Assembly (NCBI GenBank): GCA_030737875.1
Contig: CM060911.1
Coordinates: 55,732,001-55,796,000, forward strand
DNA length: 64,000 bases
Reading direction: 5' to 3'
DNA from: Allium sativum
Lineage: Eukaryota; Streptophyta; Magnoliopsida; Asparagales; Amaryllidaceae
Under the pieces are notes generated by a model. It ran no database searches, had not been told where the DNA came from, and saw only the letters and a program-made list of their open reading frames with translations. Position numbers and translations under genes: made by a program. This document shows positions 22,604 to 33,749 of the stretch, one piece after another (position 1 is the first letter of the stretch; the number at the start of each line of letters is the position of its first letter).

Positions 22604-23440
22604 GATAGTTCAATGAGCTCAAAGCACATCTCATCTACGATAAGATGTAGTTTGGAGGGTAACATGTTAGCCTGCCTTTTAGCAAGACCCTCGAAGACCC
22701 AGATAGCCATAACCAAAAGCTTTAGATTTCGGGAATAAAACCAACACAAGATGAAGGCCTCGACTCAAAAGAACTCCAGATCGAGTACAAAATTGCCCAA
22801 GATTGCAGGTCCCGGATCAAAAATGTATCGATACGATCCTATTCGATCTAGATGAAGCAGTTTCACTCATCTCCACTAAACTCCCCACGACTTCATGATG
22901 ACCCAGAGATGCTAACATGCGTCCACGATTCGAACCAATCTTCCATGATCCAACCAACCATTTCCTAATGGCTTGGAGGTCTCGCTATGCGCCACTGTTC
23001 GAGCTGACACTACTCGAACCAGTTACCTATGTTCTCTGAGTAACCGCTACCATGATCTCCGAAGAACACGGGTCGAGAGCCATGTGCCTAATCTGGACCG
23101 ACCCGTTGCTGCTCCTATAGATACACGATTTTGAGGAAATCTGAAGGACTTTTGGCACTTGATCACTCCACGCAAACACGAGCCAGCAACTAATACATAC
23201 TCAACTACTGAATTTTGAGAGTTTAAGTGTTGTATCCTGAGTGATTGAAGATCATATCCTTTGTAATTGCAATTTCCTATTGAATCAAGGAATTATAAAG
23301 TGGACGTAGGCTATTAACGCCAAATCTCTGTAAATTGTGTGTGTTTGTTTCTTTTTCTTGTTTTCATTTGATATTTCTTCATTTTTCTCCACAAATTCTA
23401 GTCTTTAGGTGTTTGTGCCACTTTTTTGTCAAACACTTAC
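22604..23440 (+). repeat. Probable 3' part of the Tat LTR
   Basis: Ends with GTGGACGTAGGC, AACGCCAAATCTCTGTAAA and a T-rich run, then GGTGTTTGTGCCAC. This order (GGACGTAGG, accessory pairing words, T-rich end) is also seen at the ends of the LTRs at 22430-22598 and 59340-59496. It probably belongs to the 3' LTR of the Tat element that starts at the left edge, split by the solo LTR. The start is not defined. Confidence 0.45.
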
Positions 23441-23715
23441 ATTGGGTAGTTAGTAATTTACTACCGATAATTAACTTTGTTTATATCAAATTAATTTATG
23501 ATTGTAATATTTGATCCTTGTTTATGAAAGAAACCTAATAACTCTAGTGGTGATTTCAAATCCAAAGATGTCACAAAGTCTAATAACTGGTTTTAAACAG
23601 GATTCAAATTTTCAACTCATGATTCTTATTGGAATTTTTCCCAAAATCCTAAGCATAATCCATTTATTCAACCATACACATATGTATCTATATATATAAC
23701 CTTATGTATAAGACA
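23441..23715. other. Unannotated stretch
   Basis: AT-rich, no ORF of note, no repeat seen. Confidence 0.4.
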
Positions 23716-25965
23716 TTTTTTTTAGAATGGCAAAGCAAATTTATTTACAATGAAGGCTAATACAATGTACATCGAATTACAATAAATCACACTATGTACA
23801 TTATTGAGAAAAAAACGATATACTATTACAATTGGAAATAGAAAAAAACTCAATACTGTACGTAAAATTGAACAAGCAAGAAAACTATATTACACAAACA
23901 TTAACTTGCCATAGCATGCCAGCAAAAATTCAATACCATCTACACAACATCCAAAACTCTGAAAATCAAACTCCCATACCCAAAATCTTCATGCATGAAA
24001 ATAATTCCACAACCATCAGACCAAACATATGATCAATGAGTACTAAATACGGCTAATACTCATCAAAATCTTCCCATGGATTCAGCTAAAAATCTGATTT
24101 ACATTCAAACTCCCATACCCAAAAGCTCTATGATTTCTCTCAGCCCATATTTCATATACCAACTTCTTCAAAATAACCAAAATCACCTTAGACATCTTAT
24201 TTTTCCAGCGTGTTGCTTTGTACAGGTTGAACTGTTCAATTCTGCTATTAGATGAAGGCTTATAAAAGCGACCAATTGCCAGAATTCTCACCCAAATTTG
24301 ATATGAAACACATCACTCAAAAAACAGATGAATATTTGATTCCACTGCAGCCTTACAAAAATAACAAGTATCATCAGATACATCTTCAATCCTAAGCAAC
24401 TTATCTTTTGTATTGATGGCATTTGCCATGACTTTCCATAAAAGAAGGTTTTCCTTAGCTGAAATACCCATCATCCAAATTCTTTTAGCCCAAGGAAAAA
24501 ATTGCCTATCACCTGGCATAACAGAGTATACATATTTTATTGAATGTGATTTACTTCTCCACAATAAACCACAATCATCATGAACCTTAAAATTCCTAGC
24601 TAAATCAGACCATAAAGACCTCAGTGTCACAAAACTGGAATATGGAAGAACTACCATCCCCTCATGAATATAGTCCTTAACATACACATTCTCTGGAATA
24701 CCTGATAATCATCTCAAATTATATTCTACAATAGAGCTCAAAATCGCTCCAGAGTTTGCCCAAGGTTCATGCCAAAAGGACAGTTTCTTAATGTGCTTGT
24801 AGTTACATTGAACAAATGGCAGAAAAGTACTCCTAAGTTTCAAAATATTCCTCCAGCTCCAGCTACAATTCGTAGGAATATCCATAGTCCAGAAATGCTT
24901 GTTGCCAATCAAATTAGACTTAACCCATTCCAACCATAAACAATTATCAGAAGTATATAATATCTCAATGTAGGCCGAGATAGCTGCCTTATTCCAAAGA
25001 TGTAAATTTGTAATTCCTGGACCCCCATTCATTTTATCCCCAAACAATTTATAAAAAGAAATAGGAATTATTTTCTTAGAAAAAGTGTCCCAATGCCATA
25101 GAAACTTATTAAGAGCTCCAATTATCATATTAATTAGTTTGATAGGCAGAAAAAAATGTCTTGACCGATATGTGGTAAACGCAAGAGCAATTGATTACAC
25201 TACTGTTAACCTTCCAGCTTGAGATAGAGAACATGAAGGCCAGTGCTGTAATTTCTCTATAATCTTTTCAAATAATGTAAGGCATTGAACTTTAGTTATG
25301 TGAGAACTGATAAGTGGTAAACCGAAATAGGAAGAGTTCAAAGGCATTTCTTTTAATCCAGATTTTGCTTTTAAAACCGACTTCCTAGAAGATGATATCC
25401 CAGCAAAAAGAATATGGGACTTATTAAGGTTTATTTGCAATCCAGTTATCAGATAAAATGAATGTAATGTGTCCAAGATGCACTAAATATTACTGTCAGT
25501 AGACTTAGTAAATAAAACTAAGTCATCGGTGAGTAGTAAGTGAATGATCATAAGAGACTTACATTTTGGATGAAGATCTATTTTTTCTTCAAAACTTGAT
25601 TAACCAACAGTGAATTTAATAACTCCATCACAATAATAAAATTATATGTTTATAAGGGATCACCTTATCTCACTCCTTGTGTCCCTCTGAAATAACCATG
25701 CAGTGCTCCATTTCTAGATATCGAGTAATTTGGCGTAGAAACACATGTATAAATCCATGCTAGATAAGGAATTGGAAAATTTATTCTGGCCAAAATGGCT
25801 AAAATGGAGTGCCATGCCACTGAATCAAATGCTTTTTTAATATCTAGCGTCAGCATGCATCTAATCGAAATATGATTAACATAAAACAATCCATTTGGTT
25901 TCGATGAACAACTTCTATTATAAAAAAGATCAATAACAACTCTATGATTTCCGAAGCAGACTTTT
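23716..25965 (-). pseudogene. LINE (L1-type) non-LTR retrotransposon, 5'-truncated
   Basis: Minus-strand remnant of ORF2. In element order: RT with MLTLDIKKAFDSVAWHS (about 25860-25800), YFRGTQGVR then a stop where GDPL follows, the active-site block LTDDLVLF (about 25530-25505), and LITGLQINLNKSHILFAGIS (about 25450-25390). Then come the thumb region SSYFGLPLISSHITK and the linker KLFGDKMNGGPGITNLHLWN (about 25060-25000). The zinc-binding end SAKENLLLWKVMANAINTKD with CYFCKAAVESNIHLFFE ends near 24313, and a tail follows to a stop at 24082. An A8 run on the minus strand (plus 23716-23723) may be the poly(A) end. Endonuclease and ORF1 are missing. At least three breaks in frame. No target duplication was found. 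Confidence 0.87.
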
Positions 25966-26285
25966 TATGAAAAAGAATATGTTATTTCCGTTGTATAATG
26001 AGATTTTAGGAATTTCCCAAGTCTATATGATTTATTTTAAAAGCTAGAAAAACTTACAAATAATGCTAAATAATTAAAGAGTAACTAAAGGTTTGAAAAA
26101 TATTATGTGAAAAGAAAATGAATTATAGAAGAATTCTAAAAAGATATTTTAAGGAAATTATTATCCAATAATACTTCGATTAACAATAAGGGTTAGTGAA
26201 GAGTATACGCTTTTTATAACAACAAAACAGTTTTGTATCAATTATGGGACTGCCATGTCGCACTAATCAATCCCTACTATCACAC
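25966..26285. repeat. Dispersed repeat R, copy 1
   Basis: About 320 bp aligning in the same orientation with 51990-52322 (shared words ATATGTTATTTCCG, TTCCCAA, GTCTATATGA, CTATCCAA/TTATCCAA, ACTACCATGTC/ACTGCCATGTC). The copies are clearly diverged. The LINE 5' end abuts this copy. Family unknown. Confidence 0.65.
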
Positions 26286-26599
26286 GTGCTAACTTCATTT
26301 AATATCAGCTAGAGTGGAAGTAAATGAGATTAACCTTGTGGTATGCAATGTTTACATCGAGGCAACACTAGTTTAACATAATGACATTGACATTAGTAGT
26401 GTCGTAACATATATCCATGTTGCATTTATCTAATGCCACCTATTATATATTATATGTTTTTGATATCATTTATTTCATGTCCACTCCAACCCAAAAAGGA
26501 AACTGTGACATTATTTATTTATATCAACTTCATTTTTAAAAAGGCGGTATTAATGTTGCGTATATGATTTTCGACATAGTTTTTTGCCATGATGTCACT
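26286..26599. other. Unannotated stretch
   Basis: AT-rich with scattered TGTCG/CGACA and GATGTCAC words that resume after the TIR element (27440-27500). It may be a decayed terminal part of another DNA transposon; not resolved. Confidence 0.3.
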
Positions 26600-26608
26600 T
26601 TATTATTA
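26600..26608. repeat. 9-bp flank of TIR element, left
   Basis: TTATTATTA, eight of nine bases equal to ATATTATTA at 27428-27436. A 9-bp duplication is the Mutator signature, but this is low-complexity sequence. Confidence 0.5.
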
Positions 26609-27427
26609 GGATAAATTGACATCATTAATCCAAAGTTTCATTGTCTTTCCTTGTTAATATGGAGTTTGGATTATTTTTAATTAATCCCAAATTTGAGGTT
26701 TTCATATACGGATCCCATTTTCCCCATGACCTAAGCTTTCGTTGGATGCAAACAGAAAACGCTCCACAATCCGTCACCGCACTTCCTAAGAAAAAACACC
26801 TCCCGTCTCCTGAAAATGTCGGCCAACCTACCATGCGCCCAAAATCGAAGCGCTGCACTGGACTATTCAAATGGGAAACAACGATTTCGGAACCAAGAAC
26901 TTGAAAATAACCGCCTCAAGTTCTTGATCCGTAACTAGCCACCACAACAAGCTTCGCGATTCTCAAAACCGCTGGGCTCAAATCCACTAACCCTGGTGGG
27001 GATAACCTAATTATTTCATTGGTTAAAAGGTCTGTGCGGTAAAGTCAAGTCCAGCTCTTAAACCAAGGCTCGAGATCGGGCCTTTCATGAGGGGAAATGA
27101 AATATAGAGCATCATTATTGATAACGGGCCGGTCGTGGAAAGGGCTAGTTGGAATGTTTGGCAATGGTTCTGGGGTTTTTGTTAATGGGTTGGACTTGTA
27201 CAGTTGGCCAGAACCGGAGCTTTCAAAGATAGTTAACGTTTGAATGTAGTTAAACATAATATTGTGTAGGGGGAAACAAGATGGGAAACCGGCTAAATAG
27301 GTCAGCAAGTAAATGAGATCAATATAGAAAGGGACCCCAAAAACTTAGGATTAATTAAAAATAATTCAAATTCTGGATTAATATGGGAAGACACGTGAAA
27401 CTTCGGATTAATGGTGTCAATTTGACC
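26609..27427. mobile_element. Mutator-like TIR element, non-autonomous, 0.82 kb
   Basis: Terminal inverted repeats of about 90 bp: 26609-26700 against the reverse complement of 27335-27427. Shared words are AAATTGACA(T/C)CATTAATCC, AAGTTTCA and GAATTATTTTTAATTAATCC in one arm against GGATTATTTTTAATTAATCC in the other. Long TIRs and 9-bp flanks fit Mutator-like elements. The 630-bp centre is less AT-rich than its surroundings and open in several frames, which may reflect captured gene DNA. No transposase is present. Confidence 0.72.
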
Positions 27428-27436
27428 ATATTATTA

Positions 27437-27995
27437 TTGACTTTGTTTTAAATAAGCAGCGATGTCACATATTTTATTGTCGACTATAATGATGTTGTCC
27501 TTCACCTTTAAAATCCCGACGCATAGTTAAATGGTTTCAACCATCTTTAATATGGTAGTTGCCCGTTTTGAAGTACTATATATTGATAAGAGCACTGCTA
27601 CGCATAGTCGCTTAAGTGACTGTTCTTTGTTGTGGGCCCACGACTGTGGTTAGCATTTTTTCCATATTGATAATGTACCATAGCTATGTCGATTTTACCA
27701 ACATCGATCTTGATGTTTTAGTGCACTGTTTCAATACTTGTATAATATCGATGGCGCCTTTTACCAATTTTAACACTAAAGCCTTATGTTTTGTAATTAG
27801 AACATTTATATAATAACGACATCAAGAGAGGTAACAATCCATATTTACCTTATTTATGCCACAAGTCTACAATACTAAATGTATTCTTGTTTTTTGTGCC
27901 ATGCGTTATGAAGACAATGCGTGATACTCTCTATCTATACTGAGAGTGTAGAATGGTAGTAAGATTTAGATTATAAAACCGCATAAAATCGGTAA
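27437..27995. other. Unannotated stretch
   Basis: No gene. A short palindromic area around 27600-27625 (CGCTTAAGTGACTG) is not enough for a call. Confidence 0.35.
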
Positions 27996-30162
27996 TGTAA
28001 ATGGCAATAGTTCCTTGTTTTAAATATTAATTGAAGAGATTAATTATATATTACGAAAATAATTTCAAGGAATTAAACAATGGACTGGCCAAAGTCCCAA
28101 GGTAAAATTACGCAAGAGAATAGTACTTAAGATTATGAAATTCTAATACACCATTAACTATTGGTTAAACATATTTGAGTGACGGGTGCTATATGTTCTT
28201 GATATTGTTAATCAACCATCATTGGATGATTAATCACATTATCGTAACCTCATAACTATAATTTTGGAATTTAAGGGCAAATAGACTGGCCATGTTATTC
28301 CAGTAACAAGTATGGTCTGACTAACTCCGAGTAAGTAGAATTACTTCTAGGAGACTTGGAAGATCAAAATAATGCCTTCAACTAATCAAAAGATGTTATA
28401 ATTTGGCTAATGTCCTTATTAAGTTTCAAAATACATTAAACATCCTTGTCAAAGAAAATATGTGAATTAGGTCCCTAGAGTTACGATACATAATAATGAC
28501 ATAAATTTATTCAATTATTTAGTGAATAGTTGCAGATGTTTATGCAATTATACCCAAAAATTGCAGATATTTCAGCAGTCATTCAGTGAAAAGTTACGGA
28601 AATTTCCATAGTTATTTATCAAAACTTGCAAAAAATTCTGTAATTTTTTCAAAATTCGAGAAAATTTCTAGAATTTTTTGAAAAAAATATAGAAATTTCC
28701 GCAGTTATTCACCAAAAAAACCCGTAGGAATATGAACAATTATTCAGTAGCTGAATTTTAAGGAACTAATTTTACATTTTATTTTTGGAAAGAAGTTCTA
28801 GTATGTTAAGTACGATTTTAAGGACCTAAGCCTAATATTCACTATTATAAAACCAGATAATATGTAGAATGTTGGACCAGTGTCCTGCCCTATGCTCAAG
28901 CCATTTTCCCTAGTTGGTAAAGGTCTACATCCTAATGCATAGGGCTTAGTGAGATGAAATGATTTTTACACAATAAGAAGAAATTCAATGCTCTGTATGC
29001 TCATATATGATGAAGGAAAACTCCTAAATATATCTAGAACATTGTAATAAATTCCTCGACAAATTTGGAGTGTTGAATGTTCTTGCTAATCATATTTAAA
29101 GATAGAATGAGTGCTCTCACAAGGTATCAAATCTTGGATTATGGAGAAATTTTTAGATGGATATCCCAAATAAAATGGAGAATATTTAAAACACATAAAA
29201 CTAAAAAAGACAACAAGTCTTGGATTTTGTGTTAAGTCTCATATTTATATCATAGATGAGTTAAGGAAGCTTTAAAATATTGGTTTCTCCTTTCGTTATA
29301 TGGAGATTTTTAAATATTTGATGAACTAAAGTAGAACAAACCATCCAAATACCTCCTAACCATATTTGAAGATAAGTTATTAGGTAGCATGTGAAACTAA
29401 TAGGTTAATAATAATCCTAAGAAAACATTGGAGTGAGATCATTGGTCTACCAATGGGATTTGAGTAAACCTTTAAAATGATAACCCTAAATTGATGGGGT
29501 AGTCAGACAAACCCATATTATACATGTGCATATGTTTATGCAATGTTATATGGTTCTAAACATTGTTGTTATAGGTTCATGTTTTTTCTTGACATATTAT
29601 GATAAAGATGCTAGTAAGAAGGAAACCCATTGCACTCAGCAGCATCACCCCACTATGTATCATTTTGGTTCGTTATAGTATATTAGTATTCACATTAGAC
29701 ATTTTGTATGATTCAAAGTTTTTGCTTTCCCCCTTATACCCCAAGGTGCTCACTTCAGTGGTTCGTGAGTATGATTTTTTTTTCAAGTTACCAGTTTAAC
29801 TTCCAAAGGAGTATATAAGGAAATTTAGCTACTTAGGAGTTTTCTTCTGCGTGTTATGTTGTTTGCTTTTATACGAATATATGCAATGAAAACTATGTTA
29901 ATGCCAAATAAACTCAGACCACCCGAGGAGGATCTTCATATGTCACCCCTTAGAGTATTTTGTAATCATATATTATTTTTGTGAAAGTGGTATTGCGAAT
30001 AGGAATATGTAATTAACTTTATGTTTTCAAATTTCTTATCTATATGTCCCTGATGATAATGGTATTATTAAACGACTTTATATTATCATTGGGTAATAAT
30101 ACAATTGATGACTATAGAATAAATAACATTTATTTTCAGGCCTCATAGTGTTGGATATTACA
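27996..30162 (+). repeat. Probable 5' LTR of chromovirus H
   Basis: The right end is defined: TATTACA at 30156-30162 followed by a decayed primer site. The start is inferred at TGTAAATGGC (27996), whose next 70 bp resemble in wording the 3' LTR start at 50054. A TATA box (TATAAAA) is at 28846-28852. The left limit is uncertain. Confidence 0.42.
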
Positions 30163-30164
30163 AT

Positions 30165-30176
30165 TGGTATCGAAGA
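30165..30176 (+). promoter_or_regulatory. Decayed primer binding site of chromovirus H
   Basis: TGGTATCGAAGA two bases after the LTR end; the usual site is TGGTATCAGAGC. Position fits, sequence mutated. Confidence 0.6.
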
Positions 30177-30375
30177 AGATGTTATGTAAAACTAAAAAAG
30201 TTATGAAAATATAATCCTAATGAACTAGAGAATAAGATCGGGGTGTGGGATGATGATATAGTAACTTTCTTGTATTTCTATATGCAAGTATGTACTTTCC
30301 CCTCGCTTTTACCATTCTTCTGTTTCCTGCAAAGGACCTTATGTAAAACTATAGGAAGTAAGATATAAAAGTAGG

Positions 30376-30881
30376 AAATGGAAGAGTGAATCTAGATGGG
30401 GGAAGAACCACAACGAATGGAAACATTCATCCAAATGCGAAGAGAAATAAGGGTTGACAAGCTAATGTGAATATATTCTACAACATCACCAGTAGACAAG
30501 GGGAAACATGTATCAACTCTTTATTAATTTGATGCTAGTTGGAGAGTCTATTGCAGTGGCTAAAGGTAAAGGTAGGAGAAGCTAGTCCCATGGCACTAAT
30601 TGGATATATCCATGACAAGCTAAGTATGTACTACACCAAGCTTAGAGGGAAGCCTTCTATAGTAATCAAAGATGGCATAGAAGTAAATAACTACATTCTA
30701 GATTGTGAGAGAATCTTTTTTGATTCAGTTTTGAATGATGAGCATAAAAGACGATTGACTTCTAGGTAGTTACAGGAAACTTCTTTATTCATGTTGAACA
30801 AAGTAATCATTGGTGTTCCGGAAGAATTGACTTTGATAGAGTTTAGAGGGAGGTCGTTGCCTGACTATTCTAGGTCAACTT
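30376..30881 (+). pseudogene. gag of chromovirus H, first part
   Basis: The open frame 30539-30769 includes GIEVNNYILDCERIFFDSVL and NDEHKRRLTSR, matching the capsid part of plant chromovirus gag (a helix ending in a basic residue run before the tryptophan-rich step). A stop follows, then GVPEELTLIEFRGRSLPDY continues the same alignment up to the SIRE-like insertion at 30881. Broken by stops. Confidence 0.7.
30877..30881. repeat. Target-site duplication of SIRE-like element, left (AACTT)
   Basis: AACTT directly before TGAAAAGTC; the same bases are at 34969-34973. Confidence 0.92.
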
Positions 30882-31099
30882 TGAAAAGTCGGTGTGTACG
30901 ACTTATGCAGGATCTATAATATGGCTATGCGGAATATGATAACAAACTTTAAATGCAGTAAAGTAAAGTAAAGTAGAGTAACGACACCAGGATTTTTATA
31001 CTGCTTCGGACCTCCAGTCCTACGTCCAGTCCCGAAGCTTCTCTTCGGCTTTTCACTAAACAACACCCTCGCTTCACCCGGAGGAACAGGTTCACAACT

Positions 31100-31213
31100 A
31101 CTTGATTTACGGGCTACAAGTTTACCCACTTGATTTCACGGGCTACAAGCTTACCCACTTGATTTACGGGCCACAAGCTTACCCACTTGATTTCACGGGC
31201 TACAAGCTTACCC
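31100..31213 (-). repeat. 28/29-bp tandem repeat, four units
   Basis: ACTTGATTT(C)ACGGGC(T/C)ACAAGCTTACCC repeated four times, in the transcribed part of the LTR. Confidence 0.9.
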
Positions 31214-31496
31214 ACACAGAACAATTACAAGAGTTTGACTTCTGATTGTGTTCTTCTTTCAACACTGATTTGCCAACGATTGAGTACACCCTTCCTATAA
31301 TCTTATCCTCAAGTATATGATTTGAATGCAAAGATTTAAGGAAGAAAGATTGCTTGTTGAATCAAATGATATAAAACTGATTCAAGCATTCAACAAGTAT
31401 TGAATATTTGAGAGAGCTTTTAGAATGCAAGAGAGTATAGAGTTAAGATCAGAAAATAGAAGAAGATTCGGTGATTTGAAAGTATGATTTCAAGTC

Positions 31497-31504
31497 TATT
31501 TATA
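31497..31504 (-). promoter_or_regulatory. TATA box, left SIRE-like LTR
   Basis: TATAAATA on the minus strand, about 600 bp from the LTR start. Confidence 0.6.
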
Positions 31505-31630
31505 GTGTAGAATAGTTGCATTCCTTCATGAAGAGTTTCTATAAAGAGTTGTGTCCATTTCTCTTGAAATTGAATAGAAATCTCTTCACAAAAAGAAGCA
31601 TCCTTTCAGAAAAATTACAGCAAGAAAAAA

Positions 31631-31740
31631 GGTCGACAGGTCGAAATTAACAGGTCGATAGGAATTTGAAAAAATAGCCGTTATGCACAAAAGACAATAG
31701 GACCGGTCGACAGGTCCTTTTTGGGCGGTCGACCGTTTTC
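31631..31740 (-). promoter_or_regulatory. GTCGAC cluster, left SIRE-like LTR
   Basis: GGTCGACAGG words and one mutated GGTCGATAGG, ending with GCGGTCGACCG. It lies about 130-240 bp upstream of the TATA box in element direction. Confidence 0.65.
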
Positions 31741-32100
31741 TTGCTGTGGACCGGAGGACCTCGGTCCACAGTCTATATCACTCTGCACTCTTTCCCGGTC
31801 GAAGCCTGGACCGTTTGGGCTTTTTCTGTGACTTTTCAATTCCTCAAATATACAAATTTCAACCCCAGCTAATTTCAGTTTCTAAATTGTTTTGTGCATT
31901 CGTGTTATACTTTGAGGATAGATTTTAACATAAATCTAACACGACTCCATACCTACATGTATATAATCTTAGCTCCATGTCATGATTTCCATTGATCATC
32001 ACTAATATCTTTATTGATTTCCACTTTGATAAATGTGAATTCAGCTCGTCAATGATCTCTATTTCTATGTTGTCATTAATCAAAATCTTGTGTATCAACA

Positions 32101-32114
32101 TTCTCCCCCTTTTT
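32101..32114 (-). promoter_or_regulatory. Polypurine tract of SIRE-like element
   Basis: Minus strand AAAAGGGGGAGAA directly before the LTR start TGTTGATAC. Further purine runs of the same kind lie upstream at 32159-32168, 32190-32200 and 32325-32335. Confidence 0.85.
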
Positions 32115-32563
32115 GATTGATGACAACATCTTGCATATATTTTTGAGATACTGAGTAGCTCCCCCTGAATATATGCTTATATATTTCTATCTCCCCCTGT
32201 CCAAAAGCTTTCTGCACATTTTGTTAGTATATATAATAAAAACTTACTGTTTCCTGTAACAAAATGTTAGTGCATATAAAATGATGAAATATATGATACA
32301 TGAATATATATATTTATATGCATATTTCTCCCCCTTTGTCATCGATTAAAAAGAATAAACATCATGATAGAACAGTAATCGAACATAAGACATAAATTAA
32401 AGTACCTTCGGGAGATATTGGATCATGTGCAATTTGATAAACTGATTTTTGTTTTCAGAGACATTTTGAAAAATCAAAATCGCCTTCCTTTTATTGTGGT
32501 GTACCTGCAAAAAAGTAGAATATATATACTTTGGTACCCACTTGCTTTGTTTGGGTCCACGGG
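32115..32563 (-). other. 3' untranslated part of SIRE-like element
   Basis: Between the gag-like ORF and the purine tract. A minus frame at 32588-32397 begins with a segment containing TRGPKQSKWVPK, resembling the gag-pol junction of SIRE elements, then diverges. Repeated AGGGGGAGA words follow. Otherwise AT-rich. Confidence 0.55.
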
Positions 32564-33697
32564 TTAGATGGAAGGTAGCCATACCCAAGAGGGTTTAATG
32601 GAACCTTTAAAGATAAAATTTTCATTATTAACTACTGAATCAAAATAATCATCAATATATTTTTCTCTGTTTTTCCAACTTACAGGAACCCAAATACTTA
32701 AGTAATCTCTATTGATATTCCTTTTCATACTTCTAGATCTATTATACAGATCTTTAGTCATAGAAGTATTGGAATTTCTATAATAATTGGATCTAGGATG
32801 AGCATTAGTACTAGCAGTAATATTTTTATTGTACATGAAGGCATATCTAGTACTATTTCTAAGATTAGTTTTATTATATCCTAAACCACTTTTGTCATGT
32901 AAAGGTCGAGATCTGGATAAAATCATATTTAAATCATTTTGACCTTTATTAAATTTTGCGAACTTATTTGCACTTTTATCAAATTTATTTCCAAAGTCGC
33001 TATTGACATTTTCAAAAGAAATTTTGTTATTCTTTAAATCATCAATTTCCTTATTTAATTCAGAATTTTTCTTTTTTAAAGTACCATTCTCAGTTTTGAG
33101 ACCTAAAATTTGAGATTCTGAATTATCTAAAGAAGATTGTAACTTTTCAAAATTTTCTTTTGAGTCAAAAATTTCATTTTGCAAAATATTATTATTCACC
33201 TTTAAAAACTCACATTCTTTAGATAGTTCTAAATTCTTTTCAGTTAAAGCTCCATTCTCTTTTTCAAGAGACGAAATTAAAGAACTAGAATTATTTAAAG
33301 AATCTTCTAATGATATATTTCTATTTTGCAAAAGATCGATTTCCTTTAAAAGAACATTGTTTTTATCTTCTAGTTGCTCATTTTCTTTTTGAAGGAAATC
33401 TTTTTGAGAAACAAGCTCTTCTAAGGTATCTTCAAAACATTTGGCTTGTTTTACCAAACGATTGTTTTCTTCTTTTAATTTGGAATTTTCTTCCTTGTAC
33501 TTTTTTGACATAGCTAAAACAATTTTATGGAGTTTCAATAATTTTTCATGGTCTAACATAAGATCTTTATATAATGAATCTGTACATACCGATTGTGATC
33601 TGACTTTAGCCATGAGACATTTGTTTCCTTGCTCTCCTGATTCTGCTTTGTTGCTCTTCCATTTTCTATATCCCTGACTAGATTTCTTTATTGCCAT
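32564..33697 (-). CDS. gag-like coiled-coil protein of SIRE-like element, 377 aa
   Basis: The longest intact frame in the window. I take the ATG at 33697; an earlier reading from 33748 starts at TTG inside the primer site and is not credible. Residues 1-40 are basic (KKSSQGYRKWKSNKAE), then GNKCLMAK, similar to the wording after the capsid part in SIRE gag. About residues 65-245 form a long heptad-like coiled coil rich in K, E, N and L (EENSKLKEENNRLVKQ, EKENGALTEKNLEL). The C-terminal 120 residues are rich in N, R, S and Y and end with WVWLPSI. No zinc knuckle with four ligands is seen, and the N-terminal capsid domain normally found in gag is absent. It probably binds or packages element RNA, or is carried along passively. 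The leader from primer site to ATG is only about 40 bp. Its openness fits the low LTR divergence. Confidence 0.75.
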   Translation of the reverse strand: MAIKKSSQGYRKWKSNKAESGEQGNKCLMAKVRSQSVCTDSLYKDLMLDHEKLLKLHKIVLAMSKKYKEENSKLKEENNRLVKQAKCFEDTLEELVSQKDFLQKENEQLEDKNNVLLKEIDLLQNRNISLEDSLNNSSSLISSLEKENGALTEKNLELSKECEFLKVNNNILQNEIFDSKENFEKLQSSLDNSESQILGLKTENGTLKKKNSELNKEIDDLKNNKISFENVNSDFGNKFDKSANKFAKFNKGQNDLNMILSRSRPLHDKSGLGYNKTNLRNSTRYAFMYNKNITASTNAHPRSNYYRNSNTSMTKDLYNRSRSMKRNINRDYLSIWVPVSWKNREKYIDDYFDSVVNNENFIFKGSIKPSWVWLPSI

Positions 33698-33735
33698 TTG
33701 TTCTAAGATGTTGTTACGATCTCTAGAACAACCTT

Positions 33736-33747
33736 GCTCTGATACCA
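33736..33747 (-). promoter_or_regulatory. Primer binding site of SIRE-like element
   Basis: Minus strand TGGTATCAGAGC, an exact match to the initiator Met-tRNA type site, two bases inside the right LTR. Confidence 0.93.
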
Positions 33748-33749
33748 AT

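Larger units (their letters stand above)
30882..32100 (-). repeat. 3' LTR of SIRE-like element
   Basis: 1219 bp, TGTTGATACAC to GACTTTTCA in element direction, the same length as 33750-34968. It holds a TATA box (minus, 31497-31504), a GTCGAC cluster (31631-31740) and a 28/29-bp tandem repeat. Confidence 0.93.

Noticed and set aside
23716..25965. Target-site duplication for the LINE
   Set aside because: I compared the bases left of the T run with those around 25960-26000 and saw no convincing repeat.
26625..26904. Overlapping ORFs on both strands as a small gene
   Set aside because: They span the TIR of the Mutator-like element, show no domain, and no promoter or conservation could be seen.
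27045..27308. 87-residue minus ORF with Pro-rich segment
   Set aside because: Inside the Mutator-like element and overlapping its right TIR; not recognised.
33698..33748. Longer start for the gag-like ORF at 33748
   Set aside because: The codon there is TTG inside the primer binding site; the first ATG in frame is at 33697.
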